Assembly (NCBI GenBank): GCA_030765665.1
Contig: JAVCCD010000223.1
Span: 1 to 11,951, forward strand
Length of the DNA: 11,951 nucleotides
From: Candidatus Tenebribacter mawsonii
Lineage (GTDB): Bacteria > Cloacimonadota > Cloacimonadia > Cloacimonadales > TCS61
Direction: 5' to 3'
Below the pieces are notes generated by a model. That model did not search any database and was not told the DNA's origin. It saw only the letters and a program-made list of their open reading frames with translations. Below are positions 6,516 to 11,951 of this stretch, piece after piece (position 1 is the stretch's first letter; each line of letters starts with the position of its first letter). A program made the translations under genes and the position numbers.

Positions 6516-8858
6516 TTAAAAATCCTTATGTTCTGTTCTTTTGATTATTTCATTTTGCAAGTCTTCACCCAGATCATTGAAATAATCGCTGTAACCTGCT
6601 ATCCGAACTATAAGATTTTGATAATCCTCTGGATTTTTTTGAGCGGCTAATAGTGTTTGTTTGTCAATTACATTGAACTGAATGTGATGTGTATCTAAAT
6701 GGAAATACCCTCTTATCAGAGCTATTAATTTTTCAATATTCTTTTCCGTTGCAAAGAAATCTGGTGTAAATTTTTGATTTAGAAGTGTGCCCCCAGTTTT
6801 GATATGGTCAAATTTAGATGCAGATTTCAGAACCGCAGTAGGACCTTTTTTATCAGCTCCTTGAACTGGAGAGATCCCTTCAGACAAGGGCTTCCCTGCA
6901 TATCTTCCGTCTGCAGTAGCACCAATTACACTTCCAAAATAAATATGGCAGGTTGTTGGAAGCATATTTATACGATATGCTGCATTAAGCGGACTCATCT
7001 TTCCATCTATTGAAGAATAGAATATATTGAAAACATCTGTAGCATTCTGGTCAGTACAATCATCATCATTACCATATTTTGGTGTATGATAAATCAGATT
7101 GTTTTGCAATTCTTCGAATCCAACAAAATTAGCTTTTAATGCAGTCAGTAACTCTTTCATATTCAGTTTTTTTTCATCAAAAACATTATACTCTATCGAA
7201 GTAAAACAATCCGTAATTGTTCCAAGTCCAACACCTTGAACGTAAACGCTATTGTAACGAGCACCTTTAGCATTATAATCTTTCGCATTCGTTATACAAT
7301 CATCTATTAATAGAGATAGAAACGGAACGGGAAGTTTGGTAGCAAACAAGTTTTCAATGACATCATTTCCCTTTAATTTAATATCTGCAAAATAGTTCAG
7401 TTGGGAAGCAAACGCTTTTTTAAGTTCTAAAATGTTGCTAAAGTTTACTGGATCAGAAGTCTTTTTGCCTATTTGTTTATTCGTATGAGGATCGAAACCA
7501 TTGAGCAAAGTTAATTCTAATATTTTAGGAAGATTAAAGTACCCACTTAATACATAACTTTCGGTTCCAAAAGCTCCTGATTCCACACAACCACTGGCTC
7601 CTCCGTTTCGTGCATCTACAATAGTTTTCCCTTGTCTGGTAAGTTCTTTAATTATAGCATCTGTATTAAATATTGAAGGTTGTCCAAATCCGGTTTTGAT
7701 AATTTTAAGAGCTCTTTTTATGAAATCATTGGAAGTTTGTTTACTAATCTGTATCATGGAACTAGGTTGAAGTAAGCGTAACTCTTCGATTACATCCAAT
7801 ATAATATAACTCATTTCGTTCACAGCATCGGAACCATCAGCTTTTAATCCTCCAATATTTATTAGAGCGAAATCAGTATATGTATTACTTTCTTGAGCTG
7901 TAACACCCATTTTTGGCGGAGAAGGATGATTATTAAATTTTATCCACAAGCAACTCAATAACTCTATTGTTTTAGATTTTGTTAAAGTTCTGTTTTGCAA
8001 GCCACTTTGATAGTAAGGTAGAAAGTGTTGGTCAAGTCTACCGGGATTGAAGGAATCCCATGGATTCAATTCTGTGATAACTCCTAAATGGACGAACCAA
8101 TAATATTGTAGAGCTTCGTGTAATGTTTCCGGTTTGTTAGCTGGGACTTTTCTACAAATTCTTGCCATTTCAATGAGTTCAGATTTTCTAACATTACTTT
8201 TCTCAGACATAGCAAGTTCTTCCAGTTTCTTAGCATATCTTTCTGCAAACATTATCATTGTTTCTGCAGTAACTTGCATTGCTTCAAGCTCATCTCTTTC
8301 GGATTCAGTTGCTGTACTCAATCTTTCAAGTATTTGAGAAATAATATCTTTCATTCCCGATTTATAGATCTTATCACCCAAAACTGTATGACCTGGCGCA
8401 CGTTGTTCTTGAAATTCAGTGAATACTCCTGCTTCATATGCATTTTGCCACTCAGGTTTCATTTTAGAAAGGAGATTCTCCCGCATAGTTTTCCCTTTCC
8501 AAAAAGGTATAATTTCTTGCTCATATATTTTACGTGTTTCATCATCAACACTAAAGAATACTTTCTCGCGATCATTTAGAATCTGTAAATCTTGTAAGCT
8601 GTGAAGACAAATTTCAGGATAAGTGGGTGTAGCCTTGGGTGCTGGTCCACGCTCACCAACTATTAACTCACCAAAATTTACACAGAGAGTTTTATTAGCA
8701 AAAATATAATCGAAACACAAAGCCCTCTGCATGGGAATTGAGATCTGTTTCCCCTCAATTGACTTGTAAAATTTGGTAACAAGCCTTGCACGTTCAACAG
8801 AAAGAACATTTTGAGCATTTAAGCTTTGTTCTCTCAATTTCGAAACTCTTGAGTTCAT
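6516..8858 (-). CDS. hypD: Glycyl radical trans-4-hydroxy-L-proline dehydratase
   Basis: The predicted reaction is radical dehydration of trans-4-hydroxy-L-proline to (S)-1-pyrroline-5-carboxylate, which a reductase (ProC) then turns into proline. The 780-residue protein is a full-length pyruvate formate-lyase-fold enzyme. The active-site loop is NGGASGC424VE426SGAF, with thiyl-radical C424 and base E426. The C-terminal radical loop is R752-I-A-G755-Y-S. Cys-x-Glu marks a dehydratase; PFL itself has adjacent Cys-Cys. Relative to Clostridioides difficile HypD as I recall it (C434, E436, G765), numbering is shifted by a constant 10, and the reported Hyp-pocket residues also correspond: S324, D329, F330, Y440, T635, plus H157. 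A strong GGAGG (8866-8870) precedes the ATG. The activase ends 3 codon-positions upstream and GH20 follows by 3 nt. Another related dehydratase is possible but less likely. Confidence 0.9.
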   Translation of the reverse strand: MNSRVSKLREQSLNAQNVLSVERARLVTKFYKSIEGKQISIPMQRALCFDYIFANKTLCVNFGELIVGERGPAPKATPTYPEICLHSLQDLQILNDREKVFFSVDDETRKIYEQEIIPFWKGKTMRENLLSKMKPEWQNAYEAGVFTEFQEQRAPGHTVLGDKIYKSGMKDIISQILERLSTATESERDELEAMQVTAETMIMFAERYAKKLEELAMSEKSNVRKSELIEMARICRKVPANKPETLHEALQYYWFVHLGVITELNPWDSFNPGRLDQHFLPYYQSGLQNRTLTKSKTIELLSCLWIKFNNHPSPPKMGVTAQESNTYTDFALINIGGLKADGSDAVNEMSYIILDVIEELRLLQPSSMIQISKQTSNDFIKRALKIIKTGFGQPSIFNTDAIIKELTRQGKTIVDARNGGASGCVESGAFGTESYVLSGYFNLPKILELTLLNGFDPHTNKQIGKKTSDPVNFSNILELKKAFASQLNYFADIKLKGNDVIENLFATKLPVPFLSLLIDDCITNAKDYNAKGARYNSVYVQGVGLGTITDCFTSIEYNVFDEKKLNMKELLTALKANFVGFEELQNNLIYHTPKYGNDDDCTDQNATDVFNIFYSSIDGKMSPLNAAYRINMLPTTCHIYFGSVIGATADGRYAGKPLSEGISPVQGADKKGPTAVLKSASKFDHIKTGGTLLNQKFTPDFFATEKNIEKLIALIRGYFHLDTHHIQFNVIDKQTLLAAQKNPEDYQNLIVRIAGYSDYFNDLGEDLQNEIIKRTEHKDF

Positions 8859-8861
8859 GAA

Positions 8862-9659
8862 TTATCCTCCAACTGACACAGAAAATCCAGCTTTGGTAAA
8901 TCTTGATGCTACTTTTTCAGAGCTATCAACATCTTTTTTTATTGTTTTCATTTGATTCTCAATTTGTAAATTTTTATATTTTTGCTCTGCTGTATTGTGA
9001 AATGGTAATAGATCTATCTTTCCATTATACTTACAACCTATTAAGAAACTGATAATTCTCAAAATATTTTCTTCTGTGTCAGTTATGTCTGGAATTAATG
9101 GAATTCTAATGATTATATTTGCTTTTTGTGAAACTAAAAACCGTAAATTTTCTAATATAGTTTCGTTTGAAACTCCCATTTTCTCTTTGTGAAGCTCATT
9201 GTCAATAAGCTTGATATCATATAAGAAAAGGTCTGTAAAAGGTAAGATCCGCTCAACTAAATCTCGGGGTGCGAAACCACAAGTGTCAATAGTTGTATGA
9301 AGTCCTTTTTCTTTTGATGTTTTTAAAAGATCTTCCAGGAAGCTCGGTTGCATTAAAGGTTCTCCGCCTGAAAAAGTGACCCCTCCATCGGATTCATCAT
9401 AAAAGATTTTATCTTTCATAACTTCAAGTAAAACTTCTTCTGTGTTAACTTTTTGTCCGATCATTGATTCAAATGTAAAGGTATTCTCCCCAACTTTTGT
9501 TTCTTTTAATATTTTTATGCATTCTTTACTTCTACTCTCAGGATTATGACACCAAATGCAGTTTAAGGGGCAACCTTTCAGAAAAACAGTGGTACGTATC
9601 CCTGGACCATCATGAACAGCAAATTTCTTTATATCAAAGATTATTCCATTTCTCATCAT
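8862..9659 (-). CDS. Radical-SAM glycyl radical enzyme activase (for HypD)
   Basis: This activase uses S-adenosylmethionine and a [4Fe-4S] cluster to abstract hydrogen from the glycyl-loop Gly of its partner, here surely the HypD encoded next. It is 265 residues long. HDGPGIRTTVF (16-26) is followed by the cluster motif C30-P-L-N-C34-I-W-C37-H-N-P, the SAM-binding S97-G-G-E-P101, DTCG, YDIKLID and RIPLIP. Between H-N-P-E and the Y-D-E-S-D-G-G segment (about 41-91) there is a linker of ~50 residues with a single Cys (C47). It lacks the eight-cysteine ferredoxin-like insert that many dehydratase activases carry, so it should hold only one cluster, as PflA does. The start ATG (9657-9659) overlaps the aminopeptidase stop as ATGA, implying translational coupling. 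The class is certain; the partner assignment rests on adjacency. Confidence 0.95.
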   Translation of the reverse strand: MMRNGIIFDIKKFAVHDGPGIRTTVFLKGCPLNCIWCHNPESRSKECIKILKETKVGENTFTFESMIGQKVNTEEVLLEVMKDKIFYDESDGGVTFSGGEPLMQPSFLEDLLKTSKEKGLHTTIDTCGFAPRDLVERILPFTDLFLYDIKLIDNELHKEKMGVSNETILENLRFLVSQKANIIIRIPLIPDITDTEENILRIISFLIGCKYNGKIDLLPFHNTAEQKYKNLQIENQMKTIKKDVDSSEKVASRFTKAGFSVSVGG

Positions 9660-11437
9660 TTCACTAATTTTGCAGTCATATTTTTTAAAATTTGTTGTTC
9701 TTCTAAATTCAAATTTGGGGAGATGTTAGCATAAACCTGTTGATGATAATTATTGAGCCAATCTAATTGTTCATCAGAAAGTATCTCAATGACAATTGCA
9801 TCTTTATCAATGGGACAAAATGATAATGTTTCAAATTTTAACCATTTACCAAATTCAGTTTCTTTGTCTGCAATAGTTAACAACATATTCTCAGTACGAA
9901 TCCCATATCTATTTTCCAGATATACACCTGGTTCAACAGTTGTGACCATACCTGGTTCAAAGGCAACATTTATAAGTACTTGACTAAAATTCTGATGACC
10001 CTCGTGAACACTTAAAAATGACCCAACACCATGACCTGTCCCACACTTATAATCAATCCCCTCTTTCCAAAGAGGTGATCTTGCCAAGATGTCAAGATTT
10101 GCACCAGTAGTACCCTCTATAAATTTTGCACAGGAAAGATCGATAACTCCTTTTAGTACTAAAGTATAATTTATCCGCTGCTCTTTACTAAGTGTTCCTA
10201 ACACTATTGTCCTGGTGATGTCTGTTGTCCCTGTTTTGTATTGTCCCCCAGAATCAATCAGGTAAAATCCTTTAGCTATTAAGTTTGTACTACCATTTTT
10301 TTTAGCAGTGTAATGCATCATCGCTGCATTAATGCCATATGCTGAAATAGATTCAAAACTGGCATCTATGAACTCAAGATCTGTTTTCCTAAATTCTAGT
10401 AATTTTTCAGCAGCTTCATATTCATTAATTTTCAGATTCTCAATATTGGTTTTTAACCAAATAATAAATTTTGTTAGAGCTGTACAATCTAAGATTAATG
10501 CATTTCTAAGATTGTTAATCTCCGTATTGTTCTTTTTTGCTTTCATTTTAGATATTGAATAGTTGTCTTCTTTGATTTTATACCTTTCTTTAATTATAGA
10601 AGATATTTTGTAATTCGTCTTCATCGGAGCAAACTGAATAACGGAATTTACTGATAGTTTCTTAAGGTAATTGTAAATACCAGAATATTCGTGAATTGTT
10701 ATTCCATCCTTTCCAAATTGAGAAGATAACTTATCATCAACTCTATTTTCATCAATAAACAAATAAATTTTGTCAATTTCAATAGCTGCAAAAGCAATTG
10801 CTACAGGATTATAAACAACATCGTTTGCTCTTATATTGAAAGTCCAAGCAATTTCATCCAATGAAGATATTATAACTACGTTGGCTTTGTTCTTACTCAT
10901 ATGCTCACGAATTCCCTGAATTTTTTGAGTTCGACTCTTACCTGACAATTCTATACTATGATCTTGAAGAGCAGAAGCTGGAATAGCAGGTCGATCCACC
11001 CAGATTTCATTGATTAGATCAATATCAGTTTTTAATGTAATTTTCTTTTCATCAAATCTCTTTTTCATCTTTTTCACTTCTTCAGCTGAAAACATTTTTC
11101 CATCAAACCCAACAACACTTTGATTCTCGAGATTCTCATAAATCCACTCTGAAGGAATCGGCACATTTTCTTGAAACAATTTAAATAATGTTATCTCAGT
11201 TTGAGCTATCTGCTTTTCAGCTTGAATGAAGTAGCGTCCATCTGTCCATAAACCGGCAAAATCAGATGTAATTATAACCGTTCCTGCTGATCCAGTAAAA
11301 CCACTTATCCATTTTCTAGATTGCCACCGTTGGGCAACGTATTCACTCAAATGTGGATCAGTACTATTTATAATATATGCATCAATACCGTTTTTCTTCA
11401 TCAAATTACGTAAATTTGTAATTCTATCATTTATCAT
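9656..11437 (-). CDS. Xaa-Pro aminopeptidase (aminopeptidase P, M24B), three-domain type
   Basis: This is a metallopeptidase that releases the N-terminal residue when proline, or often hydroxyproline, is second. It is 593 residues, the long form related to eukaryotic XPNPEP1. Two creatinase-like N-terminal domains (about 3-140 and 160-300; note SGFTGSAGT and WTDGRYFIQA) precede a pita-bread domain (about 305-540). All five metal ligands are seen: D395 in YLIDSGG, D406 in TTDITRT, H469 in GTGHGVG, E502 in TVEPGVY and E516 in RTENM; H478 in SVHEGHQ is the conserved proton-shuttle His. There is no signal peptide, so it acts on imported peptides. SD GAGGAA (minus strand of 11443-11448) supports the ATG. 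It is the first gene of the operon and its TGA overlaps the activase ATG. Its placement ahead of HypD suggests supply of Hyp from collagen-like peptides. Confidence 0.95.
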   Translation of the reverse strand: MINDRITNLRNLMKKNGIDAYIINSTDPHLSEYVAQRWQSRKWISGFTGSAGTVIITSDFAGLWTDGRYFIQAEKQIAQTEITLFKLFQENVPIPSEWIYENLENQSVVGFDGKMFSAEEVKKMKKRFDEKKITLKTDIDLINEIWVDRPAIPASALQDHSIELSGKSRTQKIQGIREHMSKNKANVVIISSLDEIAWTFNIRANDVVYNPVAIAFAAIEIDKIYLFIDENRVDDKLSSQFGKDGITIHEYSGIYNYLKKLSVNSVIQFAPMKTNYKISSIIKERYKIKEDNYSISKMKAKKNNTEINNLRNALILDCTALTKFIIWLKTNIENLKINEYEAAEKLLEFRKTDLEFIDASFESISAYGINAAMMHYTAKKNGSTNLIAKGFYLIDSGGQYKTGTTDITRTIVLGTLSKEQRINYTLVLKGVIDLSCAKFIEGTTGANLDILARSPLWKEGIDYKCGTGHGVGSFLSVHEGHQNFSQVLINVAFEPGMVTTVEPGVYLENRYGIRTENMLLTIADKETEFGKWLKFETLSFCPIDKDAIVIEILSDEQLDWLNNYHQQVYANISPNLNLEEQQILKNMTAKLVK

Positions 11438-11460
11438 TTTCGTTCCTCGTATTTGTTACC

Positions 11461-11488
11461 TTAATACATAATTTTAACTTACTCACAA
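11461..11488 (-). promoter_or_regulatory. Candidate promoter of the aminopeptidase-hypD operon
   Basis: On the minus strand, TTGTGA (11483-11488) and TATTAA (11461-11466) are 16 bases apart and match the -35/-10 consensus at four of six positions each. Initiation would give a short leader of about 15-20 nt that still contains the GAGGAA ribosome site at 11443-11448. A weaker alternative is TTGAAC (11515-11520) with TAAATT 17 bases on. In such AT-rich sequence hits like these arise easily by chance. I saw no hairpin, riboswitch or operator in the rest of 11438-11716, although CTCA/AATC words recur between 11480 and 11550. Confidence 0.25.
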
Positions 11489-11716
11489 TCTAATTTAACT
11501 CAATCACATTTTAGGTTCAATTCAACTCCATAAAATAATCATTGAGTCTCAAATTATTTACGTACAAAATTTAACACTATGAAATTACACAAGAAAAAAT
11601 ATAGTATAATTTAGCATTGAAAAGTAATCATGAAGTTAGTAATTATTTTTTTTTATTCGAACAGTTAGAAAAATCTTGACGCTATAGAGCCGGATTTTTT
11701 TTGTTGCGGTCATCGT

Positions 11717-11794
<78 letters not shown>

Positions 11795-11834
11795 GTTTTT
11801 TATAATTTTAATAAATAGTGGCAGATTATTGAAT

Positions 11835-11910
11835 GGGCGTGTAGCTCAGTTGGGAGAGCGCCTGCCTTACAAGCAGGTGGTCGGGGGTTCAAGTCCCTCC
11901 GCGCCCACCA
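11835..11910 (+). tRNA. tRNA-Val (anticodon TAC)
   Basis: The acceptor GGGCGTG (11835-11841) pairs with CGCGCCC (11900-11906, one G-U), followed by A73 and an encoded CCA (11908-11910). The D-arm is the standard TAGCTCAGTTGGGAGAGC. The anticodon stem CCTGC (11861-11865) pairs with GCAGG (11873-11877). The loop CTTACAA puts TAC at 11868-11870. The T-arm carries GGTTCAAGTCC. It probably shares a transcript with the tRNA-Pro gene upstream and the partial tRNA 24 bp downstream. Confidence 0.96.
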
Positions 11911-11933
11911 TTTAATTTTATTCTTCATAATTT

Positions 11934-11951
11934 GGGCGTGTAGCTCAGTTG
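11934..11951 (+). tRNA. 5' end of a further tRNA gene, cut by the window edge
   Basis: The last 18 bases are identical to the first 18 of the tRNA-Val gene: acceptor GGGCGTG, then TAGCTCAGTTG of the D-arm. This is a third tRNA in the cluster, either a duplicate tRNA-Val or another species with the same 5' half. The anticodon lies outside the window, so the amino acid cannot be given. Confidence 0.8.

Noticed and set aside
8134..8604. Short plus-strand open frames opposite hypD and other minus-strand genes
   Set aside because: They lie wholly inside well-conserved genes on the other strand, have no recognisable domains or ribosome sites and overlap each other, so they are antisense shadows.
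6516..8858. Pyruvate formate-lyase (pflB/pflD) assignment
   Set aside because: PFL needs adjacent cysteines in the active loop. Here the loop is G-C-V-E, the dehydratase form, with HypD-type pocket residues.
11676..11704. Promoter for the tRNA cluster based on TTGACG at 11676
   Set aside because: The sequence 16-18 bases downstream is a T-run with no acceptable -10 box, and TATAGA at 11683 has no -35 at proper spacing. Not strong enough to annotate.

Overview
This is a 12-kb stretch of AT-rich bacterial chromosome. TAA stops dominate, the Shine-Dalgarno sequences are purine-rich, and the standard code is used. An oxygen-sensitive glycyl radical enzyme sits in an amino-acid-degradation context, which points to an obligate anaerobe living on peptides. 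Lipoproteins, GH20 and a DUF559 nuclease embedded in G/C-tract palindromic repeats would fit the FCB group, for example a Cloacimonadota-like organism. That placement is inference and no marker gene settles it.

Layout. (1) 19-1781, plus strand: a secreted cyclophilin, then a CapA-family lipoprotein gene cut by one in-frame TGA exactly inside its conserved G-H-x-P-H motif, with the rest of the frame intact to 1781. (2) 4078-1809, minus strand: a secreted, probably degenerate phosphoesterase-like protein, then a small DUF559 nuclease, then a XerD-type tyrosine recombinase. A ~125-bp repeat (2714-2837 and 3200-3326) fills each of the two gene boundaries. Each copy is a pair of inverted hairpin arms, and its ends coincide with, or lie within a few bases of, the stop of the gene before and the start of the gene after. 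(3) 4111-4135: a perfect inverted repeat between divergent genes. (4) 4189-4887, plus strand: a P-loop ATPase closed by a strong terminator. (5) 11437-4947, minus strand: a tight four-gene operon (junctions -4, +2 and +3 nt) encoding Xaa-Pro aminopeptidase, glycyl radical activating enzyme, trans-4-hydroxyproline dehydratase (HypD) and GH20 beta-N-acetylhexosaminidase. (6) 11717-11951, plus strand: tRNA-Pro(TGG), tRNA-Val(TAC) and the first 18 bases of another tRNA.

How the genes work together. The operon reads as a pathway for hydroxyproline-rich (glyco)peptides. GH20 would trim hexosamine sugars. Aminopeptidase P would cleave the otherwise resistant Xaa-Pro or Xaa-Hyp bond. The activase would install a glycyl radical on HypD, which dehydrates free trans-4-hydroxy-L-proline to pyrroline-5-carboxylate, on the way to proline. 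The most unusual structure is the repeat-DUF559-repeat unit at 2714-3326. It looks like a small nuclease gene travelling with its own REP-like repeats, placed at stop/start junctions so that both neighbouring frames survive. No stretch over 300 bases lacks a gene; the longest gap, 11438-11716, holds only a weak candidate promoter.
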